Shown piece after piece: positions 21,294 to 32,462 of a stretch of 64,000 nucleotides of DNA. The notes under the pieces were generated by a model that made no database searches, was not told the DNA's origin, and saw only the letters and a list, made by a program, of their open reading frames with translations. The translations under genes were made by a program, and so were the position numbers. How positions within the stretch are numbered: position 1 is the stretch's first letter; each line of letters begins with the position of its first letter. The stretch is from Strigamia acuminata. Taxonomy: Eukaryota; Arthropoda; Chilopoda; Geophilomorpha; Linotaeniidae. The stretch lies in the NCBI GenBank assembly GCA_949358305.1, contig OX442315.1:27244427-27308426 (forward strand). The letters are read 5' to 3'.

Positions 21294-21972
21294 TTCAACT
21301 TCCGGTTTGTCTAATTTTGGGTGTTTTTTCCAAAAATCAATTCACCGTAACAAAAAATTAAAATTTGGGCTTCGTACCGCCCTAGAACAGGTCATTCTAC
21401 ACATTATGAAAAAAAGAAATAAAAAAAAGACTCATTTTTCGGCGCTGTGGACTGGAAGTACGAATGCTGAAAACTCTGATTTACGGCAAACTTTAAGCAT
21501 ACCGGAGCGCCACCTGGCGGAACCCGTGTTCTTTAATGTTCGCCCGATACGAATTTTGATGTTTTCGGCACTAAAAAAGGATTTAAAAATCCTGAAACCA
21601 CGCTCATTTGATTGGAAATTGCATTCTGCACAAGTCTGTATGTTTCTTTTTTCAATTCGGTAAAAAAAAAAAAGTTTTTTTTACGATTGTAGCCGGCTAC
21701 CGCATGGTCAATTAGTAAGAAATTTGAATTTAGCCATAAAAACAAAAAATATGAAAAATGAACGGTTTAAAAAATTAAAAATATGTTTCCTGTGCAGAAT
21801 TTGCCGCTCTTTCAAATGGTGCTGATAACTTTTTGATCTGAGCTACATTTTTTTTTTTTGCTAAAAAATGATTTGTCATTTGACAAATTTTTAGCATAGC
21901 TATTTTTAGCAATTTATCAGGGATACAGCATAAAAGCCTTTTTCAAAAACGTAGTTTTTTTGGTTTACTTGT
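21231..21972. repeat. dispersed repeat family R, copy 1, unit A
   Basis: The element begins TAAAGGCTTTTATTTAACTT, contains a (TCTG)n tract, then TTCCGGTTTGTCTAATTTTG, and ends with AAAAGCCTTTTTCAAAAACG and TTTACTTGTT. The ends carry a 10-12 bp inverted repeat (AAAGGCTTTT/AAAAGCCTTT). At least eight related copies lie in the window. It encodes no protein. It fits a non-autonomous DNA element; the class is not established. Confidence 0.7.
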
Positions 21973-22532
21973 TAAAGGCTTTTATTTAACTTGACTTGAA
22001 CGTTTGTGTGTGCCTGTGTGTGTGTGGTTCAACCTCCGGTTTGTCTAATTTTGGGTGTTTTTTCCAAAAATCAATTAGGCATTAAAAAAAATTAAATTTA
22101 GGGCTTCGTCATGTCCTAGAACAGGTCATTCCACACATTATAAAAGAATAAAATAAAAAAAGACTCATTTTTAAGCGCTGTGGACTGGAAGTATGAATTA
22201 AAATTCTGATTTACTGCAAAATGTAATCAAAACGGAGCGCCACGTGGCGGAACCCGTGATTTTTAATGGACACCAAAATGTTCGCCGATACGAATTTTGA
22301 TGTTTTCGATACCAAAAAAGGTTAAAAAAAATTCTGAAACCAGGTTAAATCTAGTTAAAACAAAAATTCCTATCTGCCCATATACTTTTTTTAAAAATAT
22401 TATTTAGAAAAAGTACTTTGTTGAAAGTTTTTTGGTACGATCACGAAACAATCTGCGGTAATAGCGCATTCTGGCGGCAATTTGAAAAACCAATTTAAAA
22501 GCCTTTTTCCAAAACGTAGTTATTTACTTGTT
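21973..22532. repeat. dispersed repeat family R, copy 2, unit A
   Basis: This copy follows the previous one directly, with the same start and end motifs but a (GT)n tract instead of (TCTG)n and a shorter, different interior. The head-to-tail arrangement recurs in units B and C. Confidence 0.7.
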
Positions 22533-22813
22533 ATACCGTTACAACGTCTTAAAAAGTTTGGTAAATAAAATAAGGCCATAAATAAATAAATCAAATCAGT
22601 TTAAATCCAGTCACAACCAGTTTGCAAAGTAACTTTTATTATTTCCAATTACAAATCTGAGTTGCATCCGCAACATATGGTGCCAAAGCCTGGGAAATTA
22701 TTAAAAAAAACCAAGAAAAATTCGATTCAATGGCTGATTTGGAGAAAAATCGAAGACAAAGAGAGGCAGCGAGGACGAACATTCGCAATATTATATATTT
22801 CAATATATTTAGG
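22533..22813 (+). mobile_element. truncated LTR-retroelement leader (BEL/Pao-like?), unit B
   Basis: Sequence ending GCAACA is followed by TGGTGCCAAAGCCTGGGA (22678-22695), which has the form of a primer-binding site after an LTR. Then comes a short leader and an ATG at 22730 opening a basic frame (MADLEKNRRQREAARTN) of the type seen at the start of BEL/Pao Gag proteins. It breaks off at about 22813, where Cys1 homology begins. The LTR part upstream is short and its other end is not identifiable. Assignment to BEL/Pao is tentative. Confidence 0.4.
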
Positions 22814-23282
22814 ACAGCTGAAGCAAGCCCGAAAGCATTGAAGCCGACATTAGATAAAGCTGAACAGAGACGTCCACGTCCCGTATCGGTGCACGTAATT
22901 CCTCCCCTTGATCAAGCTCTTGGTGGAGAAACCGTTCTCGATTCTAATGCTCCGAACATCGTAGCTGTCGTCATGCCTTTTAGAGCGGATCCTGGTCATG
23001 TAATTGCAGTGGCTCCCGAAGACGATGGGAATAATAACCAGGGTAAGTTACATCTAACTTGGCATACCACTATTTCCGTTACATTTGGTTAGTTTACTAA
23101 AAATCACTAATTTTTTATTAACTTATTGGGATTTATATTCAGGTAACGGTCTCAGTCACGGTGAATGGCTTTGCCAACTGTGTACCTGTTGCGATTATTG
23201 CAGGCAGGGGAACAGCGCTGTTATTCGTCGCTGCGACTGTACGCCTCGCGACGCAAATCTTCCGACCGAGTGTGCTTGCTGA
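22730..23282 (+). CDS. chimeric Cys1 derivative with retroelement-like N-terminus, unit B (truncated)
   Basis: Exons 22730-23042 and 23143-23282 give 150 aa. The first 28 or so residues come from the retroelement-like leader; from AEASPKALKPT on it follows Cys1 in frame, with an added segment NIVAVV. Exon 2 has lost 19 bp relative to unit A just after TECAC, so the frame stops there and the closing cysteine motif and proline tail are missing. In this unit alone the first cysteine of the cluster is Trp (GEWLCQ). The original promoter is absent. It may be a decaying copy; an acceptor-like TTTAG immediately before the Cys1 homology offers another possible expression route. Confidence 0.5.
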
Positions 23283-23353
23283 CCGTGTTGAAGCCCGAAG
23301 TCATTCCAGATCCACCACCTCAGCTGCTTCAACCTATTCTCGTTTAACTTTAT

Positions 23354-23815
23354 TTAATGTCCGGTATTCTAAGTTTGCGAATAATTGGTTATTTGTATCG
23401 TTGAAATTGATTTGTTTAAAATTTAAATGTATTTTTATTCTTTGCTAGTTTTTTGCTAAAAATGTTTTTCAGTTTTGCTAATTTGTTATATTACTTTGTG
23501 TGCTAAATAAAATTTATTCATAAAACTAACTTAATGCATTTTTATTCGTGTGGTGTATATACATGTACGGTGTACGTCTATTAATGTCCGGTATTCTAAG
23601 TTTGCGAATAATTGGTTATTTGTATCGGTTGAAATTGATTTGTTTAAAATTTAAATGTATTTTTATTCTTTGCTAGTTTTTTGCTAAAAATGTTTTTCAG
23701 TTTTGCTAATTTGTTATATTACTTTGTGTGCTAAATAAAATTTATTCATTAAACTAACTTAATGCATTTTTATTCGTGTGGTGTATATACATGTACGGTG
23801 TACGTCTTTTAATAA
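23354..23815. repeat. tandem duplication of the Cys1 3' UTR, unit B
   Basis: A segment of about 231 bp starting ATGTCCGGTATTCTAAG is repeated directly (23354-23584 and 23585-23815). Each copy has its own AATAAA. Unit A has one copy. Confidence 0.8.
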
Positions 23816-23959
23816 TTTAGCGATCTTAAGGTAGTAAGTTAAATTATAATTTAAATAGAAAATAATAAAAAAAAGTAGCTGCATTCCAAAAACTCTAAAA
23901 GGTATGCAAAACTGGTTTCGGTTTGCACGTGACGTCATTCCCATTGAATAACATGGGAA

Positions 23960-24260
23960 AAATAAACAAAAAGTTGATGAAAAAAAGTAAAAAATAACAA
24001 TTTAATGAAGAAAAAATTAAAAAATAACAATTTAATGAAGAACAAAGTAAAAAATAACAATTTAATGAAGAAAAAATTTAAAAATAACAATTTAATAAAG
24101 AAAAAAGTAAAAAATACGGTAGCAATTTAATGAAGAAAAAAGTAAAAAATACGATAACAATTTAATGAAGAAAAAAGTAAAAAAATACGGTAACAATTTG
24201 ATGAAGAAAAAAGTAAAAAATTACAATTTATGAATTTAATGAATAAAAAAGTACGAAATT
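23960..24260. repeat. minisatellite upstream of the Cys2 derivative, unit B
   Basis: The same roughly 30-bp units as in unit A, about nine in number. Left of it, 23880-23950 holds a short insertion absent from A that includes TGACGTCA near 23930. Confidence 0.8.
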
Positions 24261-24412
24261 GCAATTAATTTAAAAGAAACTGTCAAAAATAAAAAATAGC
24301 GACGAATAGAATAAACAAATTCATTGACGGCGTTTTCTCCGATCCAATCATGTGTCATATTCAAATTAGTATTCTTCTGCTATGTAAATTGATTTCACTG
24401 TCGAAAATATAG

Positions 24413-24420
24413 TATAAATA
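24413..24420 (+). promoter_or_regulatory. TATA box of the chimeric Cys2-Tudor gene, unit B
   Basis: TATAAATA lies 64 bp before the ATG at 24484, in sequence nearly identical to the Cys2 promoter of unit A. The upstream TGACGTC site of unit A reads TGACGGC here. Confidence 0.55.
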
Positions 24421-24483
24421 GGCTGAAATGTGCTATCTACGTTAGTTGCCGCTCAAATTCGATAATATATAGCACAGCAAACC

Positions 24484-25561
24484 ATGGATCCTAGCGAAGA
24501 TCATGATCGAAGTTTTTATGAACCAACAGAGCCAACAGAGCCAACAGAACCAACATTACTTGAACAGGCAGGATTTAGAACGCCTCCTGATATTGATCTG
24601 AGTAAGTATTTATTTGGCAATTGTTATTTGAGTTTTATTTACTTTGTTGTTTTTAACAGCGCATTTTGATTTTGAAGACTTTCTCAAGTTGGTTAAGGAC
24701 ACCGCTTTTGAATGCGTCATAATTTTAACCGTCACATGTAGAAAGGAATTTTGTAAACAAATACAAAGGAGCCGACTTTATAAATCGCTCAACGGAGACT
24801 TAAATGAATTCTACGAACAACTTTCGGTATATAATTTTTTAATTTTTAATTTTTTAATTTTTAATTTTTTAATTTTTAATTTAATTTTTTCATTTTTTTT
24901 AAGAACAAACATAACTTTATTCACCCGTTAAGAGGCTTAACCTGCGTTATGAGATCTGACATTGACAAGTGGAGCCGAGGTATTTGTTTGAGCTCTCCCG
25001 ACAAAAATAATCGCATCATTTCCGTGTTAAATGTAGATGAGGGGCACCAGGAAAGTGTACATATTTCAAATGTAAATATAAATTACAGTCAAAACTCTTT
25101 ATAACGAATTATCGTTTAATTTGTCCTGTTCTACAATTTCAACAATTTTAAGGAATCGGGATAAAATTAACATGAAACTTGCAAGTGGTGATAAAAGTTT
25201 ACAAAAAAATAATGCTTGGTGCTAAAATTTGATTTTTTCACCTAATTCGTTTTAACGAATTCTCGTTATAACGAATCGATTCGTCCGGTCCTTTGCGATT
25301 CGTTATAAAGAGTTTCGACTGTATAAATTACGGAGTATAAATTATAAATTAAATTATAAATTTTTATTTCAGGTTAAATTAATCGAACGGAAGTTTTTGC
25401 GACATCCAGTGTTTTTGATAAAAGAAAATCCACATGGATTAACATGTGAAGAATTTGATGTAAACGCATTTTGCGATGCTGTTGTTTTCCGAGATCAAGA
25501 GGAGGAGAGGACGAAAGAGGACGAAAGAGACCAAAATGAAAATGTTGAAGTTGAAGCATAG
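24484..25561 (+). CDS. exon-shuffled gene: Cys2 first exon spliced to Tudor-like exons, unit B
   Basis: Four exons, 24484-24601, 24660-24826, 24904-25071 and 25373-25561, join in phase with GT-AG sites to 213 aa. Exon 1 is Cys2 (MDPSEDHDRS, EPTEPT repeats) with about 145 bp of its proline-rich part deleted. Exons 2-4 are unrelated to Cys2. Around residues 90-175 they show a Tudor-like fold: FYEQLS, LRGLTCVMRSDIDKWSRGIC, a beta strand RIISVLNVDEG, ESVHISN, then FLRHPVFLIKENPHGL, resembling the extended Tudor domain of TDRD proteins that bind methylated Piwi. An acidic tail ends in TAG at 25559-25561. The phase-1 junction is preserved by the new acceptor. The third intron holds a MITE. Expression and function are inference; the Tudor match is by pattern. 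Confidence 0.6.
25086..25321. mobile_element. pogo/Tc1-mariner-type MITE in the chimeric gene's intron, unit B
   Basis: This 236-bp element is bounded by TA on both sides and has terminal inverted repeats CAGTCAAAACTCTTTATAAC and its near complement ending CGACTG. It encodes nothing. TA target duplication and the CAGT start fit the pogo/Tigger group. Confidence 0.75.
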
Positions 25562-25570
25562 ATTTTTTCA

Positions 25571-25768
25571 GGCGAAGAAGGGATGATTCAAGAGGAAGAA
25601 GCTGATGTCCCTGAACAAATGATTCTAGTTGAAAACAGGATGGAAATAGAAGATGTGGTCGAAAATGCAGCAAAGGAATATTATCTAAGAAACCGAGAGG
25701 ACATAAAGGCCCGCGCATGTATCTTACCACAATGTGAAACTCCTGAAAGTGGAAAGCGTGCCAAGTGA
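25571..25768 (+). pseudogene. acidic ORF fused to the Cys2 C-terminus, unit B
   Basis: Directly after an acceptor-like TTTTTTCAG, an open frame encodes a glutamate-rich segment (MIQEEEADVPEQM) ending in ESGKRAK, the last residues matching the Cys2 C-terminus. The following sequence is Cys2 3' UTR. It could be a last exon of the captured Tudor-type gene joined to the Cys2 end, or a remnant. No donor linking it to the preceding exon was found. Confidence 0.35.
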
Positions 25769-25900
25769 AGAGCTGGGATATGTGTTACTTTTACGTTCAT
25801 TTCCTCCAATTGTGAAAACTAACTGAACTGACCTAGAAGAATTTTTGTTAATTTATTTGAAATTGTTGCATGTGTTATTTTTGTATTTACCAACTTCAGT

Positions 25901-26023
25901 TTTTGTTGCATGCACTGTCCAGGCGGAATGAAAGAGCTTTCTAATATTGCAAAATCCGAATGCTGTGTGGCTTGTCAATGCAAAAATGAGTCGAAAAATG
26001 AAAGTGAAAAGCGTGCCAAGTGA
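25901..26023 (+). pseudogene. residual Cys2 second exon, unit B
   Basis: The frame FCCMHCPGGMKELSN to SEKRAK is preserved, with CCVACQC in place of CCAACQC, but the first cysteines and the original acceptor are missing. About 130 bp of 3' UTR occur twice (25769-25898 and 26024-26153), showing a tandem duplication of the Cys2 3' end around the inserted exons. Confidence 0.6.
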
Positions 26024-26236
26024 AGAGCCGGGATATGTGTTACTTTTACGTTCATTTCCTCCAATTGTGAAAACTAACTGAACTGACCTAGAAGAATTTT
26101 TGTGAATTTATTTCAAATTGTTGCATGTGTTATTTTTGTATTTACCAACTTCAGATTTAACCAAAATAAAATTGTTTCATTTAAAACACGTTGTAGTTTT
26201 AATCTTGTTTCAGTTAGCAAAAGAGCATAGAAATAA

Positions 26237-26950
26237 TCTTTGTTTATAAAATTTTTATCGGATATTGGTTCGATACAAAGTGTAAGCACAAAAGTACATA
26301 GAAAATTTAGGTTCAGGACAAAAACTCGAGAAGGAGCATCAACTGAAAAAATAGATGATGATTTAGTTGCAGCCGTCGAAGCTTTTTTAAACAATTTCAA
26401 CAACCCAGAACCCAATGGACATGTGCACCCAGCTGTTGCTGCTCTTGGAGATTTAGCTGACCAGCCTGCATGTTGACGCGGATATCGAGAAACTGCAGTT
26501 CGACCTTGAACTTGGTGATGAAAATGATAATTTAAATCACCCTGAACCTAACGATAATAGGTAAGCTTTACTTCTGCTAATTTTATTCATGGTTAATTCA
26601 AGTTTTCATATCTCGAAATCTCAAAGTTTGCAAACTAAATGCACGCATTTATTCGTTTCCAAGTTCCGTCCATAAAAATACTAAAACCAATACGATGGCT
26701 GAAAATAATTTCATACCACATGTATATGGAGCCATCAGGTATTAATTAGAGTCCGCAGCTAGGAGAGAAGTAGAACTGGCTAACATCAGTTTGATATCAA
26801 TTTCTCTAAACCTTGATTAATTTTATTGAGATTTCAAAAATTTTCAGAAATTTATCATTTTGTTCCACAGATGTCGCCACTGTGCCTATGAAATGTACAC
26901 AGTGTAATACCAGTGAATGCCGCTGCACGGCTCTGTTATTTGGAAAATAA
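26237..26950 (+). pseudogene. Cys3-like ORF, unit B (frameshifted)
   Basis: Same two exon-like blocks as in unit A, but with the 4-bp insertion CATG after GACCAGCCTG (near 26467) that creates an immediate stop. The cysteine tail block (KCTQC, ECRC) is unchanged. Confidence 0.4.
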
Positions 26951-27187
26951 GCATCGTTTATTTCTTTCCATTTAGCGGGAATCTTCAGAGCTCGCTCGTG
27001 GTGAACTACTAGTCCAATACAATCTAAAGCTTAACATGTCCCTTGGTATGTCCTCTGTAGTATGAATTCTAGGTCTCCGTAGAAATCTGGTATCGAAATT
27101 TTAAATTCCTTTTTCAAAAATAAGAAGAATTAAAAATTAATGAAGTTTAAATGCAATATTAGTAATTTGCTTTATTTTTTGTTTCAG

Positions 27188-27950
27188 AAATTATTTCCTT
27201 CTGGTAATCAACGGAAGTGGAATGCATAATATTTGTGTCGATATAAAACAGTCAAAGACGAATGGTTTCTTGTGGCATGAGAGACAGAAATCGAACGAGA
27301 ACACCATCTTTGAAAAACGTCGATTGTGTCATAATGGGTATTTGTCCTCTATTTTACAGGCTGGCAATAAGGTACTATTTTATTTTATATTTTTCAGATT
27401 ACTTTTACGTGTTAATCCTGTAGCTGCAACCGATACATCAAAATTTACCCAAGCTGCGTTTGGTGGTTCATTTGGTCAATTTGTAGCTTGTGACCAATTG
27501 GGAAAATTATTTTTGTTTGAAATCCAATCAAACAGGTATGATTAAATGCCTGATTTCTTCTGGAATAAATCTTTTCATACGTTGTTATTGCAGATATCGA
27601 TTAATTACACATTTACCGAGCCAACCTCGCTGTATAATATGGAACGGTTACTATCCCTCCAAAGTTCTAACGTCTCTGGAAGATTGTTCTCTCTGTTATA
27701 TAGATATAAGTATGAATCATGTTTCTTTTGTTCTGTTTTTCAAGATTTTGTATTGAAATTTTTGGTTTTAGTTAGCAGAAAATGTGAAAAATTAGCAGGT
27801 CATTCAACACCGGCTTTATACGTTGACATACACCCGCGAGGAAATCGTGCTGTCTCGAATTCAAACCACGAAGCAATTATTTGGGACTTGCAATCCTGTA
27901 CCCAGATACAAAAATTAAATATTACTCACGAAACGGAACTAATTGAGGTT
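27188..27950 (+). pseudogene. TBC1D31: TBC1D31-like WD40 fragment, unit B
   Basis: Nearly identical to the unit A fragment, including the phase mismatch at the first junction and the abrupt passage into cotransporter sequence. The first intron differs slightly (ATTTTATTTTATAT instead of ATTTTTTAAATAT) and is one base longer. Confidence 0.6.
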
Positions 27951-27953
27951 GTG

Positions 27954-29090
27954 CAATGCATGATCTATTTTGCTACGAACCACACGAAGAGACGTGTGAT
28001 CGATATTTCAGAGACCACACTGTGGAAGAGCGATTGGCCATCTCGGGTCTCGCCAGCGGGATTTTTTTCGGTATTTACACATTAAAAGTTACCAAATCTG
28101 ATGCATTTATAAACGGTCAAATTTTTGTGTTTAATTTTGCTAGAAAACCTGTGGCCTCGTTATTTGGAAAAAGACGCAATAATTGAAGATACCGAAGAAG
28201 AGGAATTCACAGAGGACAAATTTGCATGGGTATTTGCAGATATCACCACCAGTTTCACCATTTTGGTGGGAATTTATTTCCCTTCTGTGACAGGTGATAA
28301 TTTCGATTGTTGATCAAAACATGTTAACGAGGTCACGTTTGTTTATAAACAGGAATCATGGCTGGTTCCAATCGTTCTGGTGATTTGGCAGACGCCCAAA
28401 AGTCCATCCCCATTGGCACGTTAGCTGCCACTTGCACGACATCTTTTGTCTGTATCCTTTGTCGGCCACTTTAACTTTTTCTGTCAGGGTTAAACGGGTT
28501 AAACGTTTTAGCTTCCTTGACAAATTAATGAAGATATCTAATGTGTATTCTTATACACGGCATCAATTGATGGACTTCTAGCCAGAGACAAGTAGGCTTT
28601 GACAGAAAACACGATAATAATTGTTCTAAATGTTTGTTTATATTTTAGATTTGGGCAAAGTATAAACGGGAAATTGGTCATAGCCAATTTAGCTTGGCCC
28701 AATGAATGGGTCATTTTGATAGGAGCATTTTTGTCCACTTTGGGAGCTGGGCTCCAATGTCTTACGGGTCATATTTGCTTGATTACGAAAATGTTAGTGA
28801 AATAGTGATTTAAAATTATTTGTATTTAATTAATAGGTGCTCCTCGTTTGCTTCAAGCAATTGCCAAAGACAATATCGTCCCGTTTTTGAATATGTTCGC
28901 CGTTACATCGGCGAGCGGAGAACCCGTGTTAGCGCTCCTGCTCTGCGCTTGCATCTGCGAATTGGGAATTCTCATCGGAGCCCTTGACGAGCTCACTCCT
29001 ATCGTTAGCATGTAATTAATCGTCTGTAATTAATAAGCGGAGTTTAGAGTGATGATTTTGATTTATTTCAGGTTTTTTCTTATGTGCTAT
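27954..29090 (+). pseudogene. K-Cl cotransporter fragment, unit B
   Basis: Same exons as in unit A and the same one-base loss in the ISNV segment. Here the acceptor before FGQSING is intact (TTTTAG at 28631-28636), so unit A carries the derived, damaged site. Confidence 0.7.
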
Positions 29091-32000
29091 CAGTCAGCGT
29101 AAAAAAGAGAAAACTGAAGTGAAAAAAAATAAAGTGCCAGTTTGTAAACCGCAGGCGAAGAAAGAAGTCGCGTGCACAAAGCAGAACGCAAACAGTGTAA
29201 AGAAAGTGACGAAATTTATCAAACGAAGTCCCATTGCTAAAACCACGAAAACTACGGTGAACGAAAACATTCGTTACGAAATTCTATTAGGTTTGGATGA
29301 TCACTGTAATTACACGAAGAAACCACAGATTTTCATGTGCAAGCCCGTTAATACGAAGAATATTAAAGAATCGAAAAGAAAAACAGTAAAACAAATTAAA
29401 CAAGAGGATTCTTCATCGTCTTCAAATGCGGAAAAAAGCGGATGTAGCTCCAGTTCAAATCGCGAGAAAGGTGGGCGATTGATACTCGATTCTAGTGACA
29501 GTATATCTGAAATATTGAACGACTCTTGTTCGGAAATGCCGGAGTTGGATGATGGAAGTGTTCATGTTGGCGAAAGTACATCTATAGCCGTGAAAGATAA
29601 CATAACGAGTAACTCTGTGGCGATACAAGTCAATCTTGTGGACGACATATCTGACTTTGAGGATGAGATGATCGATTTCAACGGGTCTGAGTTTGGAAGT
29701 GATAGTAGTTTGTCCCTCGAGAGGATCTTGACACCTTCGTATTTTAGTGAAGGTTTTACTGGATCGTCCAGGGGACGACTCGATTTGCTTTTATGTCCGA
29801 GTAACCAAACTGTAGAGAGTCCTAAAACTGCCAAATCCACGCGGTCTAGTGACGGTTCACTGCCTAATAAATGTCCGTCTCCGAACATTGTTGTTCCAAC
29901 GACGCCGAAAAGCAAAGCGAAAACATCCACGCCAAAACAAGAGACGAGTAAAGCTGAAACCGTTCAAGTTAAAAGGTGAGTAGGATTGCGATAAAAATTC
30001 TTTACTTACCAATAATATTTATTTAACTTATTTTTAGGAGGGGTCGTCCACCGGGATCGACTAAAAATGTTAAAAGTGAGCCTGTTCAACCGAAACAAGT
30101 AATCAATACGACGCCAGTTGATGAAACTGCTGTTACGTTACTCGAAGCTCCAACGTTTACTCCTACTGAAGAGGAGTTTCAAGACCCGATTGAGTATTTT
30201 GAAAAGATTCGGTCGGAAGGAGAAAAATATGACATTTGTAGGATTATTCCACCTGCGCCATTTAAAGTGAATTTAATTTCTTTAATTTGGATTTTTATTT
30301 TATTTTTATTATATTATTTTATATATGTGTTTTTTTTTTAGCCTGAATGTAAGATAAATGATGACATGAGGTTTTCAGCTCACAACCAGTACATTCATAA
30401 AATGTTTCACAGGTCAGTAATGCGTTGCAAACTTAAATTGAGTGATTTTTGACATTATTTAATAGAAGTGGGCCGAATGTACTTCGTATGGCAAGCATTC
30501 GTCGACATTTGGAGTCACAGGGTGGGAATTTGGATCAAGTTCCACTAGTAAGCAAAGCACGCCAAAGTGGTTTATACAGATTAAAATTTATTTTTTGTTT
30601 TAGATTGGTGGTATGGAACTCGATCTTCCCAAACTGTACCAAACACGATGGCAATTGTTGTGTCTGCGACGCGCCATTAAACAATAAAACATACTATCAT
30701 TGTATCTTGAGTTGCTGGGACACCGTTGCCCAGCAACCCAATCTTTGTTGACGCTATGCTCTTGCATAGCCCGAATATCTTCATCCAATACACATTAGTA
30801 ATGTGGTTCAAGCAGGAGCCCCAGCCAGAAGAAGTAGAGGTAAATTTTAAAAAATTTAAAAAAATAAAATAAAGAACAATATGGTATCTACTATTTATTA
30901 TCTTAATTTTTTAGAATGAATATTAGAAGTTGGTAACCGAAAAACAGGATCATGCCTGTGTACATGCAGGAAATATTGACAGCAGTGTTTACGGTTATGG
31001 ATTTACTTCTAATAAAAGCAGTACATTTTTACGGTACCGTACAGTATTAAAATCATACCTTTGGTCGTCTAAATTAAAAAGAAAAATGTTTAGACATCCA
31101 TGGAATTTGAAAGTTCTAACGAATAATTCTGGAACGGTTTTACGAAGCATGGGCCCGATAATGGGTAAGTTAATACCGTCAAATTAAAAAATATATTTTT
31201 TATAACGCGTTTGTTTTTTAAGGTGTAACAATCCCTACATTACACGTTGGAATGTTATTTACAACTGGATGCTGGTATCGGGATCCTCATTGTCTACCAT
31301 GGATTGAGTACTTGCAAGCTGGAGCAAGTAAAATATGGTAATCGCGCACAAACATTTACCATAAGCTCAGTAGTGTCTTTAACTGATCAAAATTGAATTT
31401 TAGGTATGGTGTTCCTGCGAGTCAAAGTCAAGAATTTCGTAATGCCATGAAAAAGGTTGTTCCAGAGTATGTTACCAATAATCCTATTTGGCTAGCGTCC
31501 GACACAGCTATGGTAAGGATTCTAAATAAATTTGTTGCATTTATTGTAGTACATATACAATATTTTGATGTTGCAGGTTCCTCCTTCTCAGTTAATTGCA
31601 AACGGAGCTTCTTTATGTCGCGTAAAACAAGACAGTGGTCAATTTGTTGTCGTATTCCCTAGGGCTTTTACTAGTACAATTTGTTGTGGCTATACAGTGT
31701 CGGAAAGTGTATATTTTGCTCATCGAGAATGGCTAGAGAATGCGGAAGCTGCATTTAACGTAAAATCTGAAATAGTTGTTAAAGAAATTGCTAGTGGTTA
31801 ATGTTTATTAAATTTTTCATTATTTCAGGAGATTCGTGCCAGTTGCGAGCCGCCTGTGTTTTCTCTGGAACGTCTTTTGTTTTGTATTGCATTAGACAAC
31901 AGGAGTGAACTTGAAGTGTTACTAGTTATTCAGCCAGTCATGGAACAGATTAGACAGAATGAATTAACGTTGAGGAAAACACTTCACGACCTTGGGCTGA

Positions 32001-32462
32001 AAACATCGGAGCATTTACCCAATTCGGATGCTCGTGATGTAAAGCGAAGGCGAACACGCAGCCCGGAGGAGGATGAAGAATATGAATGTGACGTTTGCCG
32101 TGCAAACTGCTACGTATCCATGGTAATTTGGAAATTAAAACGAAATTAAACGTTGTATTTTAAAATTCGATTTTTTAAATGTTATTTTTAGGTGATTAAT
32201 GCGGATGAAGACATTGTTTATTGTCTTGAACTTGCCATTGAACATTTTCAAAAGAAGAAGAAGAGAGATCTGAAATATTTCAAATTGCTGTACAGCTACG
32301 ATCAAGTAATGACTAAATTCGGACTTGATTCGGAATAAGTAATAAATTTCAATTTTTTGAATTTTTTAGGGAGAACTGAAGGAATTAGTTGAAAAGTTGG
32401 AGGATAAACTGGGCACACATAGTCAGAGGAAAAGCAACAAAAAATCACTTAAGAAAAAATGA
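29072..32462 (+). pseudogene. JARID2: JARID2-like gene with in-frame stop, unit B
   Basis: Exon structure is the same as in unit A shifted by 16,084 bp, with the TAG at 30924-30926 and the damaged ARID region. Private changes include CTA for CCA (Pro to Leu) near 29285 and a few silent substitutions where A and C agree. Confidence 0.75.
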
